The notes under the pieces: generated by a model
Database searches by the model: none
Told to the model about the DNA's origin: nothing
What the model saw: the letters and a program-made list of their open reading frames with translations, nothing else
From: Sphaerisporangium corydalis
GTDB taxonomy: Bacteria; Actinomycetota; Actinomycetes; Streptosporangiales; Streptosporangiaceae
Length of the DNA stretch: 64,000 nucleotides
Direction of reading: 5' to 3'
NCBI RefSeq assembly: GCF_025506355.1
Contig: NZ_JANZYP010000009.1
Coordinates: 112,951 to 176,950, forward strand
Program-made: the position numbers and the translations under genes
In this document: piece after piece, positions 36,031 to 44,796 of the stretch
Numbering within the stretch: position 1 is the first letter of the stretch
How the letters are laid out: each line of letters begins with the position of its first letter

Positions 36031-37311
36031 ATGTTTGCCCGAAAGCCGACTCTCATCTCCCCTGTCATGGCCGTCCCTTTGCTCGTCGCGGCGCTGGTCG
36101 TCCTTCCCTGCGGCCCGGCCTCGGCGGGCGAGGTCCGCCACTCCCGGGTCGTCTCCGCCGACCCCGCCGACACCACTCCGCACGTCCTGGACGGCATCGT
36201 CAACGCCTTCGCCCTCGTCGGCGGCACCGTTGTGGTCGGCGGCGCGTTCAGCGAGGTGCGCGAGGCCGGCGGCGCGGCGGCGGTCCCGAGGCGCAACCTG
36301 TTCGCCTTCGACCTGGCCACCGGCAGGATCGACCCGCGCTTCGCCCCCGACCCTGACGGCCCGGTCAACGCGCTGGCGGCCGGCCCCGCAGGCTCGGTCT
36401 ACGCCGGGGGCGCCTTCATGTCCGCAGCGGGCCGCCCCGGCCGGGGCCTGGCCCGGCTGTCCCTCGCCGACGGGTCGCCGGTGGAGTCCTTCTCGGCGCC
36501 GGTGCGCGGCGGCGCGGTCTCCAGCCTGGTCCTGCACCCCGGCGGGCTGTACGTGGGCGGCGACTTCACCGGCGTCGGCCGCAGCGCCCGCGCGGCGCTC
36601 GCCCGGCTCGACCCGGTCACCGGAGCGGTCGACCCGGCCTTCACGGTCACCCCCGGCGGCGAGCGGGGCGGCTCGCTCAAGGTCTACGCGATGGCGGCCA
36701 CCCGCGACCGGCTCGCGCTGGACGGCTCCTTCACCACGTTGGACGGGCTGCGCCGCCCCCAGGTCGGCCTGGTCGACATCGGCGCGGCCCAGGCGACCGT
36801 GACCGGCTGGCACACCGAGGCGTACGCGGCCGCCTGCAAGGACGTCTTCCCCTCTTACGTGCGAGGGCTGGACTTCTCACCCGACGGACAGTATTTCGTC
36901 CTGGTCACGACGGGCGGCGCGAAGGGCTCGGGCAGGCTGTGCGATTCGGCGGCCCGCTTCGAGACCTACGCGCGCGGGGACGAGGTGGCCCCGACGTGGG
37001 TGAACTTCACCGGCGGCGACTCGCTGTACTCCGTGGCGGTGACCGGGGCCGCGGTGTACGTCGGCGGCCACCAGCGGTGGCTGGACAACCCCAGGGGGTC
37101 GGACTCGGCCGGCCCCGGCGCGGTGCCCCGGCCGGGCATCGGAGCGATCCACCCCGGCACCGGAAGGGCGCTCGCGTGGAACCCGACGCGGGACCGGGGC
37201 ATCGGTGTCAAAGCGTTCCTGCCGTACAAAGAGGGCCTTCTCATCGGAAGCGACACCACGCACCTCGGACACGAGTACCATGCCCGGGTCGGCTTGTTCC
37301 CGCTCTCCTAA
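36031..37311 (+). CDS. Secreted beta-propeller-like protein
   Basis: A 426-residue exported protein with a signal peptide (residues 1-32, cleavage near GPASAG). The mature part is a chain of about 50-residue repeats, each with GG-x-F or similar ([36 protein letters not shown]), followed by [19 protein letters not shown] strands; this is the delta-60/WD-like propeller seen in many actinobacterial secreted proteins. No catalytic motif is visible. The stop overlaps the convergent DUF4229 stop. It diverges from menG by 78 bp. Function unknown. Confidence 0.75.
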   Translation: MFARKPTLISPVMAVPLLVAALVVLPCGPASAGEVRHSRVVSADPADTTPHVLDGIVNAFALVGGTVVVGGAFSEVREAGGAAAVPRRNLFAFDLATGRIDPRFAPDPDGPVNALAAGPAGSVYAGGAFMSAAGRPGRGLARLSLADGSPVESFSAPVRGGAVSSLVLHPGGLYVGGDFTGVGRSARAALARLDPVTGAVDPAFTVTPGGERGGSLKVYAMAATRDRLALDGSFTTLDGLRRPQVGLVDIGAAQATVTGWHTEAYAAACKDVFPSYVRGLDFSPDGQYFVLVTTGGAKGSGRLCDSAARFETYARGDEVAPTWVNFTGGDSLYSVAVTGAAVYVGGHQRWLDNPRGSDSAGPGAVPRPGIGAIHPGTGRALAWNPTRDRGIGVKAFLPYKEGLLIGSDTTHLGHEYHARVGLFPLS

Positions 37312-37508
37312 CCCCTGCGGCCCTTGCTGATCTGCTCACTCACCGCGTCGCGCTGCCTCGACAGCAGCACGTAGCTGGCTATGCCGCTGACCGCGAAACT
37401 GGTCACGATGAGCCACAGGGCGTGGTGGAGGCCGATCAGATAGAGCACACCAAGGGTGACGGCGAAGAGGCCGAGCCGTGACGCGGTGTAGACGAGGAAC
37501 GGTCGCAC
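37308..37508 (-). CDS. DUF4229 family small membrane protein
   Basis: A 66-residue protein with two transmembrane helices (LGLFAVTLGVLYLIG and LWLIVTSFAVSGIASYVLL), followed by the basic motif SRQRDAVSEQISKGR typical of DUF4229. It is a common actinobacterial gene of unknown role, often found near menaquinone genes. It ends convergently with the propeller-protein gene. Confidence 0.82.
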   Translation of the reverse strand: MRPFLVYTASRLGLFAVTLGVLYLIGLHHALWLIVTSFAVSGIASYVLLSRQRDAVSEQISKGRRG

Positions 37509-37818
37509 AACGTCGAGGTTACGTCACCGGACAGCTGGAGCGGTCTACGCCGCCGTTGGACGGAGCCCGATTTCGTGAGTGGAGCTTTACAAGGCTCACT
37601 TCGCATCGGGTGCGAGCACTGCTAGTGTTCACATCACGGCGCTTTTGTAAAGAAACACCCACGAGCGCCCCAAAGAGGCTCTATCATATAACAAACGGGC
37701 AGTCAGCTGATAACAACCCGTGATCTTTCGATGTAAATCACGGATATATCAGTTTCCGCTCGGCAAACTGGTTACCTGTCCGCCCGCTTCAGGATGCGGG
37801 ATGCGAGGGGGAGAGATT
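37509..37818. promoter_or_regulatory. Long AT-rich upstream region of bldC with an inverted repeat
   Basis: 310 bp without a gene. The part from 37590 to 37760 is clearly more AT-rich than its surroundings and should hold the bldC promoter(s). CGTGAT-N12-ATCACG (37719-37742) is a 6-bp inverted repeat about 80 bp upstream of the start and is a possible operator. The arm spacing does not fit CRP sites. Confidence 0.5.
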
Positions 37819-38040
37819 GTGGAGAGTAGCAGCGAACGCCTGCTGACCCCCGGAGAGGTTGCCGCCCTCTTCCGGGTCGATCCGAAAACGGTGACGCGCT
37901 GGGCAGCGGCAGGCCGCATCAGCAGCATCCGTACCCCCGGAGGGCACCGGCGTTTCCGCGAGTCGGAGGTGCACGCTCTCCTGCGTGGCGAGGAAGTCCT
38001 CACGGCCGATCGGCCGAGTGGCGACTCTCCGCGTGTCTGA
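37819..38040 (+). CDS. bldC: Developmental transcriptional regulator BldC (MerR-type DNA-binding domain)
   Basis: A 73-residue protein consisting of one MerR-like winged-helix domain: LLTPGEVAALFRVDPKTVTR, then WAAAGRISSIRTPGGHRRFR and ESEVHALL. BldC binds direct repeats head-to-tail and controls entry into sporulation in Streptomyces. I chose GTG 37819, 5-6 bp behind GGGGGAGA; an in-frame ATG at 37801 would add six residues. It is alone on its transcript, with a strong terminator at 38116. Confidence 0.92.
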   Translation: MESSSERLLTPGEVAALFRVDPKTVTRWAAAGRISSIRTPGGHRRFRESEVHALLRGEEVLTADRPSGDSPRV

Positions 38041-38115
38041 TGTACAGGTGAGAGCGTGCCGTCCCCGGCGTCCATCGCGGGGCACGGTGAACTCGAAGCC
38101 GCCTTGCACCACCCG

Positions 38116-38163
38116 GTGATCCTGCGTGCCCCCCGGAAGCCGCAGGGTCACTGCTCTTTTTTT
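38116..38163 (+). terminator. Intrinsic terminator of bldC
   Basis: An 11-bp stem (GTGATCCTGCG with CGCAGGGTCAC, one G-T pair), a 14-nt loop and then TGCTCTTTTTTT. Such a long T-run is rare in this genome, which makes this the clearest intrinsic terminator outside a gene in the window. Confidence 0.85.
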
Positions 38164-38305
38164 CGGGCATGTCATTAATGGCATTACGGGGCGATCTTCT
38201 CTTCGCCGTCCGGCCCACGCGATTTTCGGTCATCCGCCCGCGCCACGCTCTGGGCGACGATCCGCCGCGCGCGATCGGCGCGCCCCCCGGACCTTCGGGG
38301 CGGGA

Positions 38306-38554
38306 TCAGCGGTCCGAGTTCGCCTGTGACTCCTTGAACGCGAGGAATTCGCGCTCCAGCGCGTCGTTCTCCTCCTGCCACCGCTCGCGCCGCTCGGCCT
38401 CCTGCTCCTCGGTGATCGACTCCGGCAGCCAGCGCTCATAGTCGGGGTCGCTCGGCGCGATCTCCACGTACGCGTTACCGATCAGGCGTCCGTCGTCACT
38501 GGTGAGGGAATGCGGTATCCGCAACGTCCCGTCCACGAGCCGGATGACGTACAT
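38306..38554 (-). CDS. Small charged protein, partner of the HExxH protein
   Basis: An 82-residue soluble protein: a beta-rich first half (MYVIRLVDGTLRIPHSLTSD, GNAYVEIAPSDPDYERWLPE) and a highly charged helical second half (EEQEAERRERWQEENDALER). No known domain is recognised. It lies 10 bp downstream of the putative peptidase gene and is surely co-transcribed; an immunity or chaperone role for that protein is possible but untested. Confidence 0.7.
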   Translation of the reverse strand: MYVIRLVDGTLRIPHSLTSDDGRLIGNAYVEIAPSDPDYERWLPESITEEQEAERRERWQEENDALEREFLAFKESQANSDR

Positions 38555-38564
38555 GGCGGATCAC

Positions 38565-39620
38565 CTAGATTCCGTAGCGCCGGTTGAAGAACAGCATGAC
38601 ATTGAGAGCGGCACGGGTGTCTCCATTGAGCATGTCGACCAGCGCCGGCCGCTGCCGCGAGGCGATCGCGGCGAAGGCGTCGGCGAAGAACTCCTTGCGG
38701 CCGAGACCACCTGACTGCTTGTGGAACGCCGAGGCGAACAGGGCCCCGCATTCCTCGTAGAGGGCCACGAATTCCGGGGAGTCGGACACCCATTCACCTG
38801 GTGAGGCGTCGATGTCGTCCAGGGCGTGGCCGGTCTCGTGCATCATCACGTCGGGGGTGGGCGACGGCCGGTCCCCCACCACGATCTTGCGGTCGCCGTA
38901 CGCGCCGGCGCAGACGTCCCATGTGGCCCGGCCCGAGGGCAGCGGCGCGCCCCGCAGGTAACCCATGTCGTCCAGGTCGGGCACGCCGCCCGCCCCGACG
39001 TAGATGCCGTCGAGCCCGACCGCCAGCAGGGCCTTCAGCCGCTCCGGGAGGCGGGCGAGGCTGTCCACGGCGCGGACGGCGTCCGGCGAGGGCGGGCCGT
39101 CGGCGGCGTCCCACTGGCGGTAGAGGATCTGCTCCAGCGGGCCGCAGTGGCGCAGCCCGTCGCGGACGTCGGGGGTGTCGGGGGCGTTGGGCTGGGCCAG
39201 CGGCGGCTCGTCGTCCAGCTCGAAGTCCCGCCAGATGTACTGCGGCCGGTCGACCACGGGCGCGGTGACGGCCCGCGTCGAGTCGGCCCGGGGCGGCTCC
39301 GCCTCCCAGAAGGCGTCGGCGCGCCGCTCGCGGCGGTTCGCCCTGCGCCCGCTGTCGCGGTAGTCCAGGCGGTCGCGCGAGGAGTCGCCGCGCCCCTCAC
39401 GGCCTTCGCGGGGCGGGTCTCCCCTGCGTTCCGGCGCGCCCTCTGGGCGCCTTCCTTCCGCAGGTTCCTGCGTCCCCTCGCGGGGGGCCTCGCCGCGGTA
39501 CGGAGAGCCGTACGGAGCCTTCTGCCGCCAGCGTGGCCCTCTCCGGTGGCGACCCCTGTCGCCGGAGAACGCCGTCAAGACGACGGCCAGGGTGCCGGGA
39601 GCGCGAACATCGGCACGCAC
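38565..39620 (-). CDS. Putative HExxH zinc metallopeptidase with long disordered N-terminus
   Basis: A 351-residue protein. Residues 1-110 are disordered and very rich in R, G, E and P (GDRGRHRRGPRWRQKAP). A folded part follows to the end. It contains MMHETGHALDDID (HExxH at 261-265) and, 49 residues later, KEFFADAFAAIA, whose glutamate (310) is the natural third zinc ligand; this layout recalls anthrax-lethal-factor-like (ATLF) domains. No signal peptide is seen. The GTG start at 39620 is uncertain; a later start may be used. The stop is 10 bp from the small partner gene. Confidence 0.65.
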   Translation of the reverse strand: MRADVRAPGTLAVVLTAFSGDRGRHRRGPRWRQKAPYGSPYRGEAPREGTQEPAEGRRPEGAPERRGDPPREGREGRGDSSRDRLDYRDSGRRANRRERRADAFWEAEPPRADSTRAVTAPVVDRPQYIWRDFELDDEPPLAQPNAPDTPDVRDGLRHCGPLEQILYRQWDAADGPPSPDAVRAVDSLARLPERLKALLAVGLDGIYVGAGGVPDLDDMGYLRGAPLPSGRATWDVCAGAYGDRKIVVGDRPSPTPDVMMHETGHALDDIDASPGEWVSDSPEFVALYEECGALFASAFHKQSGGLGRKEFFADAFAAIASRQRPALVDMLNGDTRAALNVMLFFNRRYGI

Positions 39621-39765
39621 CTCTCACGTCCGCGAAGCGTGGTCACGGTCCACGGTACGACGAGGCCGCTCGGGAAGTCATCTCCGATGTCCGATGGGGA
39701 TGGATCGGAGTGCGCTGTTACGCCCCGGGAACACGATCTACCGTCGAATGGCTTACGCTGCGGAC

Positions 39766-40074
39766 ATGCCTAGCGTGCTTCTTGGCCTGGCCCTGTTAGC
39801 CTTCTGGCTTTACTGCCTGTTCGATGTGATCACCACACCGGAGGAGGACGTAAGGAACCTGCCCAAACTGCTCTGGGTTCTGATCGTCGTCCTTCTCGCC
39901 GACCTCGGCGGCCTTCTATGGCTGCTGCTCGGCCGCCCCCAGAGCGAGCAGGCAGTTCAGAGGCAACGCATCGCCCGGCCCGGCCGGCCCCGGCCCTCCG
40001 TGCCCCGTGGACCCGACGACGACCCCGACTTCCTCCGCGACCTCGACCGCCGCCTCCGCCGGGAGGACGACTGA
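39766..40074 (+). CDS. PLDc_N domain membrane protein
   Basis: A 102-residue protein with two transmembrane helices around the PLDc_N motif (FWLYCLFDVITTPEEDVRNL; LPKLLWVLIVVLLADLGGLL; WLLLGRPQ). A charged, arginine-rich tail (RGPDDDPDFLRDLDRRLRRE) follows. This N-terminal domain of phospholipase-D-like proteins often occurs alone as a small membrane protein of unknown role. I chose ATG 39766, which gives the family-typical start. It diverges from the HExxH gene. Confidence 0.82.
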   Translation: MPSVLLGLALLAFWLYCLFDVITTPEEDVRNLPKLLWVLIVVLLADLGGLLWLLLGRPQSEQAVQRQRIARPGRPRPSVPRGPDDDPDFLRDLDRRLRREDD

Positions 40075-40149
40075 CCCCCGGCGGGTGTCCCTGACAGGTG
40101 GTGGTGGCACGCCCGTGCGAGCCGTGACGGCGGGCACGGGCGGCCCCGG

Positions 40150-40173
40150 CGGCCTCTCGTAGGGGAGAGGCCG
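40150..40173. terminator. Bidirectional hairpin terminator
   Basis: CGGCCTCTC pairs with GAGAGGCCG around a 6-nt loop. It lies between the stop of the PLDc_N gene (+) and the stop of ccsB (-). Confidence 0.7.
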
Positions 40174-40196
40174 GACGGTCAGGGGGCGTTCAGGGG

Positions 40197-41132
40197 CTAG
40201 GGCACCTCAGCGTAGGAGTGCAGGCCCGACATGAAGATGTTCACACCCACGAGGTTGAACAGCAGACAGCCGAAGGCGACGAGCTGGACGATCATCGCCG
40301 CCCTGCCCCGCCACCCCGCGGTGGCCCTCGCGTGCAGGTACGCCGCGTAGGCGATCCAGGTGATGAACGCCCAGACCTCCTTGGGGTCCCAGCCCCAGTA
40401 GCGACCCCACGCCTTGTCGGCCCACAGCGCGCCCGCGATCACGGCGAACGTCCAGATCGGGAAGGCGATCACGATGGCGCGGTGCGCGAGCCGCTCCAGA
40501 TCGTCGCGGCCGGGCAGCCGCGACGGGCCGTCCTTGCGGGCCAGGAACAGGATCCCCGAGGTCCCCGCGACGATGAACAGGCCGCTCGCGAAGATCGCGG
40601 CGGTCACGTGGATGGCGATCCAGTAGGAGTTGAGCGCCGGCACGACCGGTCCGGCCTGCACGTGCAGGTAGCGGACGGCGAAGCCGAGCCCGAGCGCCGC
40701 CGCGACCGACACGAACGCCCCGAGGAACCGCACGGGCTGGCGGGCCTGCATCACCAGGAACGCCGTCATGGCGGCGAAGCAGATCGCCACCACGAACTCG
40801 TACATGTTGCCCCACGGCCAGCGGCCGACCGCGACCCCACGGGTGATGATCGCCCCGAGGTTGGCGGCCCAGCCGAGGAAGCTCACCACGATCGCGAACA
40901 TGGCGGCCCGCGCGGCCCAGGCGGGCGGCGGGGGGCCGTCCTCCGCGGGCTCGGGCGCCGCGGGGAGCCCTTCGCCGGCGGCGACCAGCTCGCGGGCCGG
41001 GGCCGCCGCGCGCGCCCGGCCGAAGCCGAGGTCCAGCGCGTATCCGATCATGGCCAGGACATACAGCAGGACGGTCGCCAGGATCAGCTGGTCGCTGAGC
41101 GTGGCGAGCCCGGAATTGACGTCAGTGGGCAT
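40197..41132 (-). CDS. ccsB: Cytochrome c biogenesis protein CcsB (heme exporter/ligase subunit, CcsA/ResC type)
   Basis: A 311-residue protein with about eight transmembrane helices. The heme-handling signature WGRYWGWDPKEVWAFITWI is present, with conserved histidines nearby (IHVTAAIF, AYLHARATAGWRG). With ResB it moves heme across the membrane and attaches it to CxxCH of apocytochrome c (System II). It starts within the last 11 bases of resB. Naming follows the usual actinobacterial annotation; the same protein is called ResC or CcsA elsewhere. Confidence 0.92.
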   Translation of the reverse strand: MPTDVNSGLATLSDQLILATVLLYVLAMIGYALDLGFGRARAAAPARELVAAGEGLPAAPEPAEDGPPPPAWAARAAMFAIVVSFLGWAANLGAIITRGVAVGRWPWGNMYEFVVAICFAAMTAFLVMQARQPVRFLGAFVSVAAALGLGFAVRYLHVQAGPVVPALNSYWIAIHVTAAIFASGLFIVAGTSGILFLARKDGPSRLPGRDDLERLAHRAIVIAFPIWTFAVIAGALWADKAWGRYWGWDPKEVWAFITWIAYAAYLHARATAGWRGRAAMIVQLVAFGCLLFNLVGVNIFMSGLHSYAEVP

Positions 41133-42699
41133 CCTTTACTCCTTGACGCGAGGCGGACTCGCCGGCCTCGGGACCTCGAAGGGCCGTGACAATCTGGGAG
41201 AACTCATCGGTGAACGCCGGGCCGCCCTCGGTGCGCGTGAGCCCGCCCACCTCGACCGCGTCGCCCTCCTGCGCCACCCGCACCCAAAGGCGCCGGCGGC
41301 GGACGGTGAGCGACAGGACCAGGCCGAGCACGGCCAGGCCCGCGGCCAGCAGGGCGGGGACCCGGCCAGGGTCGTAGGCGATCTGCAGGCTGATCCACTC
41401 GCGTACGCCGGTGAGCCGGATCGACCCGGCCCCCCCAGGCAGCGGGAGGGTGGCGCCGACGCTGAGCGGCTTGGCGTCGGCGCCCATCACCAGCGGCTTG
41501 AGGCTCTTGGTGTCGAGCTGGTAGACCGACTGCGGCTGCCCGGACTTCAGCCCGAGGTCGCCGGAGAAGGCGAACACCTGGGCCGTCGGGTTGGCGGCGC
41601 CCGGGAAGACCGAGACGTAGGAGCCGTCCTGGGCGGGCACGGTCGTCGGCAGGAAGCGCACGAGGAACCCGAGCTGCTCCGGCTCGGCGTCCGGCACCTT
41701 GACGACGCATTCGGAGGTGTAGGTCATCTGGTCGGCGGCCAGGCATGGCACCGGCCCCTCGAAGGCCACCTGACCCTTGCCGTCCAGGACCGTGAACGTC
41801 GGGGCGTACCCGTGGCCGATCAGGTACGTCTGGGTGCCGCCGACGTCCAGCGGCTCGTTCACCCTCAGGTCGTAGGGCCGCTCGCGCGCCCCCGGGCGGT
41901 CGGTCACCTTCAGGCGGGCGGAGAAGTCGAGCGGCTGGCCGCGCCGCTCCCCCGTGGCGACGTAGGTCGCCTGGAAGTCCTCAAGGGTGAAGGAGAACGG
42001 CTCCAGCGACTCCGGCGACACCTTCTGCCCGGGGATGTACCGGTCGTAGGCGGCGACGGTGTTGGCGAACCCGTTGCCCTCCACGAGCAGCACGTTGCCC
42101 CGGTAGCCGTACAGGCCGCCCGCGCCGACCGCCACCAGCAGGGCGAGCAGGGCGAAGTGGAACAGCAGGTTGCCGGTCTCGCGGAGGTAGCCCTTCTCGG
42201 CGGCCACCCAGCCGGGGCCGGTGACCGTGCGGAACCGCTTCTTCCTGAGCGCGGCGGCGAGCGTCTCCACCGTGGCGCCGGGGGCCTGGAACGAGGCGTG
42301 GTGCGGGAGCCGGGACAGGTTGCGCGGGGCCGCGGGCGGCTTGCGCCGCATCTCGCGCAGGTGGGCCGCCGCCCGGGGGACGACGCAGCCCGCGAGGGAG
42401 ATGAACAGCAGCAGGTAGGTCGCCGCGAACCACGGCGAGGTGTAGACGTCGAACAGCCACAGCCGGTCGAGCCAGCCCGCCAGGCCGGGGGTGTCCTTGA
42501 AGTACTGCGCGACCCTTTCCGGGCTGATCGACCGCTGGGGGTAGATCGACCCGGGCACGGAGGCGACCGCGAACAGGAACAACAGGATCAGCGCCGTGCG
42601 CATCGAGGTGAGCAGCCGCCACGCCCAGCGCAGCCAGCCCAGCGGGCCGAAGCCCGTCGGGCGCACCGGGTCGGCCCTGACCTCTTCGGTCGACGTCAT
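41122..42699 (-). CDS. resB: Cytochrome c biogenesis protein ResB
   Basis: A 525-residue System II subunit. ATG 42699 overlaps the ccdA stop by one base. Three transmembrane helices come near the N-terminus (MRTALILLFLFAVASVPGSI; SPWFAATYLLLFISLAGCVV; LLFHFALLALLVAVGAG), then a large extracytoplasmic domain, and a last helix near residue 455. The conserved segments YPQRSISPERVAQYFKDTPG and GRVPALLAAGLAVLGLVLSL are present. It forms the heme delivery complex with CcsB. Confidence 0.93.
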   Translation of the reverse strand: MTSTEEVRADPVRPTGFGPLGWLRWAWRLLTSMRTALILLFLFAVASVPGSIYPQRSISPERVAQYFKDTPGLAGWLDRLWLFDVYTSPWFAATYLLLFISLAGCVVPRAAAHLREMRRKPPAAPRNLSRLPHHASFQAPGATVETLAAALRKKRFRTVTGPGWVAAEKGYLRETGNLLFHFALLALLVAVGAGGLYGYRGNVLLVEGNGFANTVAAYDRYIPGQKVSPESLEPFSFTLEDFQATYVATGERRGQPLDFSARLKVTDRPGARERPYDLRVNEPLDVGGTQTYLIGHGYAPTFTVLDGKGQVAFEGPVPCLAADQMTYTSECVVKVPDAEPEQLGFLVRFLPTTVPAQDGSYVSVFPGAANPTAQVFAFSGDLGLKSGQPQSVYQLDTKSLKPLVMGADAKPLSVGATLPLPGGAGSIRLTGVREWISLQIAYDPGRVPALLAAGLAVLGLVLSLTVRRRRLWVRVAQEGDAVEVGGLTRTEGGPAFTDEFSQIVTALRGPEAGESASRQGVKDAH

Positions 42700-43430
42700 C
42701 AGATCACCGGCTCGAATCCGCCGACCCAGCCTTGCATGTTGGCGATGACCTGACCCCACAGGCCGGTCACCAGCAGCACGCCGACCAGGACCAGCATCGC
42801 CCCGCCCACACGGGTGATCAGGCGGGAGTGGCGGCGCACCGCCTTGAACGTGTGGAGCGCCTTGCGGTAGGCCAGGGCGGCCAGGACGAACGGCAGTCCG
42901 AGGCCCAGCGCGTAGGCGAAGGCCAGCGTCGCGCCGCGCGCCGCGCTGGCCTGGTCGAGCGAGAGGGTCAGCACGGCGGAGAGCGTGGGGCCGATGCAGG
43001 GCGTCCAGCCGAGGCCGAACACGATGCCGAGCAGGGGCGCGCCCGCGATGCCCGCCGCCGGGAAGCGGTGGATGCGCACGTCGCGCTGGAGGCCGGGGAC
43101 CAGGCCGAGGAAGGCCAGGCCGAGCACGATCGTCAGGCCGCCGAGCACGCGGGTGATCACCTCGGCGTTGCCGAGCAGCAGGGCGCCGAGCCCGCCGAAG
43201 AGCGCGCCGCCGAGGACGAACACCAGGGAGAAGCCCAGGACGAACAGCGCGCTGCCCGCGACCATGCGCCCGCGCCGGGGGTCGCCGCTCATGCCGGTGA
43301 CGTAGGAGAGGTATCCGGGCACCAGGGGCAGCACGCACGGCGACAGGAAGGACACCAGACCGGCGGCCAGTGCGATGGGCAGAGCCACGACCAGCGAACC
43401 CGCGGCGACGGTGCCCGCCAGGTCGCTCAC
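42699..43430 (-). CDS. ccdA: Cytochrome c biogenesis protein CcdA
   Basis: A 243-residue membrane protein with six helices. It carries the CcdA signature FLSPCVLPLVPGYLSYVTG and the second cysteine in GWTPCIGPTLSAVL; this pair passes reducing power from cytoplasmic thioredoxin to the extracytoplasmic ResA. It is followed by resB with a one-base overlap, and preceded by the tlpA/resA gene after 36 bp, so the four genes form one cytochrome c maturation operon. Confidence 0.94.
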   Translation of the reverse strand: MSDLAGTVAAGSLVVALPIALAAGLVSFLSPCVLPLVPGYLSYVTGMSGDPRRGRMVAGSALFVLGFSLVFVLGGALFGGLGALLLGNAEVITRVLGGLTIVLGLAFLGLVPGLQRDVRIHRFPAAGIAGAPLLGIVFGLGWTPCIGPTLSAVLTLSLDQASAARGATLAFAYALGLGLPFVLAALAYRKALHTFKAVRRHSRLITRVGGAMLVLVGVLLVTGLWGQVIANMQGWVGGFEPVI

Positions 43431-43466
43431 GGCGCACCCGGCCGGCGCGGGTCCTTCGGGGAGTGG

Positions 43467-44048
43467 CTACTTCTCATCGCTGACCTTGGTGACCACGTCG
43501 ACGAGGTCGGAGTACTTGACCTGTCCGAGGGCGCGGGCGGCGACCCGGCCCCGCCGGTCGAGCACCAGGGTCGAGGGGATCGCGGCGGGGTTGACCATGC
43601 CGTGGAACGCCAGGGCGACCTTGCCCGGCTGGTCGAACAGGCTGGGGTACCCGGGTCGCTGCGTGCGCTGGAAGGCCAGGGCCTGCGCCTTGTCGTCCTT
43701 GAAGTCGACGCCGAGGAAGCTGACCCCCCGGCTCTTGGTCGTGGCCGCGATGTCCTTGAGCACCGGGGCCTCGCTGCGGCAGGGCGCGCACCAGGACGCC
43801 CAGAAGTTCAGCACCACGACGTCGCCCTTGTGGTCGGCGAGGCTCGCGGGCGTGCCCTCCAGCGTCTGTCCCTGGACCGCCGGGGCGGCCTGCCGCTCGG
43901 CGGCGGGGAAGAACTGCACGGCGCCGCTGCCCGCGACGAAGCGCGTGTCACCGGACTGCGGCTGGGTGCCCTGGCCTCCCGCGCAGCCCGCGACGACCAC
44001 CATGGCCAGCGCCATGGGCAGGAGCAGGGCACGAGACTTCGGGGACAC
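43467..44048 (-). CDS. TlpA/ResA-like thiol-disulfide oxidoreductase lipoprotein
   Basis: A 193-residue lipoprotein. I chose GTG 44048, which opens a lipoprotein signal (RALLLPMALAMVVVAGCAGG; lipobox VAGC); an ATG at 44090 would put 14 extra residues in front. The thioredoxin fold has VVLNFWASWCAPCRSEAP, with the redox CxxC, and a cis-proline near NPAAIPSTLVLD. It keeps apocytochrome c cysteines reduced for heme attachment. It heads the ccdA-resB-ccsB operon. Confidence 0.92.
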   Translation of the reverse strand: MSPKSRALLLPMALAMVVVAGCAGGQGTQPQSGDTRFVAGSGAVQFFPAAERQAAPAVQGQTLEGTPASLADHKGDVVVLNFWASWCAPCRSEAPVLKDIAATTKSRGVSFLGVDFKDDKAQALAFQRTQRPGYPSLFDQPGKVALAFHGMVNPAAIPSTLVLDRRGRVAARALGQVKYSDLVDVVTKVSDEK

Positions 44049-44141
44049 GGGGCAGGGATCTCCTTGCGCACTACAACCGGTAGAGCTCAAACCCTACCCA
44101 GCGCACCACGCGCCCTCGAAATCGGGGCGGAACGAGGTTGA

Positions 44142-44783
44142 CTACCGCCGTTTGGCCGGTTTGAGCAGTTTAGGGGGTTTTATGAGGGCGCCCGCCGGTT
44201 CGCTGTAGCCGACGCTCGCCAGCCGCCCGCCCTCGAAGGTGAGGCTCGTCAGGCTCGCGAGCCCGCACTGCCGCTTGCGCGGGTCGTGCATCAGCCTGCG
44301 GCCCTCGGCCGCCAGCCGGATGATCCAGATCGGAAGCTGGTGGCTGACCAGGACGGCCTCGTGCCCCCGGGCCTCGGAACGCGCCTGGTCGATGACCGAC
44401 CGCATCCGCTTGACGATCTCGGCGTACGGCTCGCCCCACGAGGGGCGGGTGGGGTTCCACAGGTGGCGGTAGTTGCCCGGCGAGCGGAACATGCCGCCGA
44501 TGACCAGACCCTGGAACACGTTGTCGGCCTCGATCAGCCGGGGGTCGGTCTGGATCGGGAGCTCCAGCGCCTCCGCCAGGGGAGCCGCCGTCTCCTGCGC
44601 CCGCTCCAGCGGGGAGCTGTACAGCGCCACGATGTCGCGGCCCGTCAGCGCCTTCGCCACCATCTCGGCCATGGACCGGCCGTCCTCCGAGAGGTGATAT
44701 CCGGGCAACCTGCCGTACAGGAGGCCTTGGGGATTATGCACCTCTCCGTGACGGAGCAGGTGAACAACGGTGCTTTCGCTCAT
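44142..44783 (-). CDS. Histidine phosphatase family protein (phosphoglycerate mutase-like)
   Basis: A 213-residue protein with the phosphohistidine motif LLRHGEVHNPQG, the second arginine region YSSPLERAQETA and the proton donor in NVFQG, and a second histidine in VLVSHQLPIWIIR. Such proteins are often broad phosphatases; the substrate here is unknown. It lies between the cytochrome c genes and the LysR regulator on the same strand, 13 bp after the latter. Confidence 0.88.
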   Translation of the reverse strand: MSESTVVHLLRHGEVHNPQGLLYGRLPGYHLSEDGRSMAEMVAKALTGRDIVALYSSPLERAQETAAPLAEALELPIQTDPRLIEADNVFQGLVIGGMFRSPGNYRHLWNPTRPSWGEPYAEIVKRMRSVIDQARSEARGHEAVLVSHQLPIWIIRLAAEGRRLMHDPRKRQCGLASLTSLTFEGGRLASVGYSEPAGALIKPPKLLKPAKRR

Positions 44784-44796
44784 GACACCTACCAGC

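Noticed and set aside
37719..37742. CRP-type operator upstream of bldC
   Set aside because: GTGAT and ATCAC arms exist but are 12 bp apart, against 6 bp in CRP sites.
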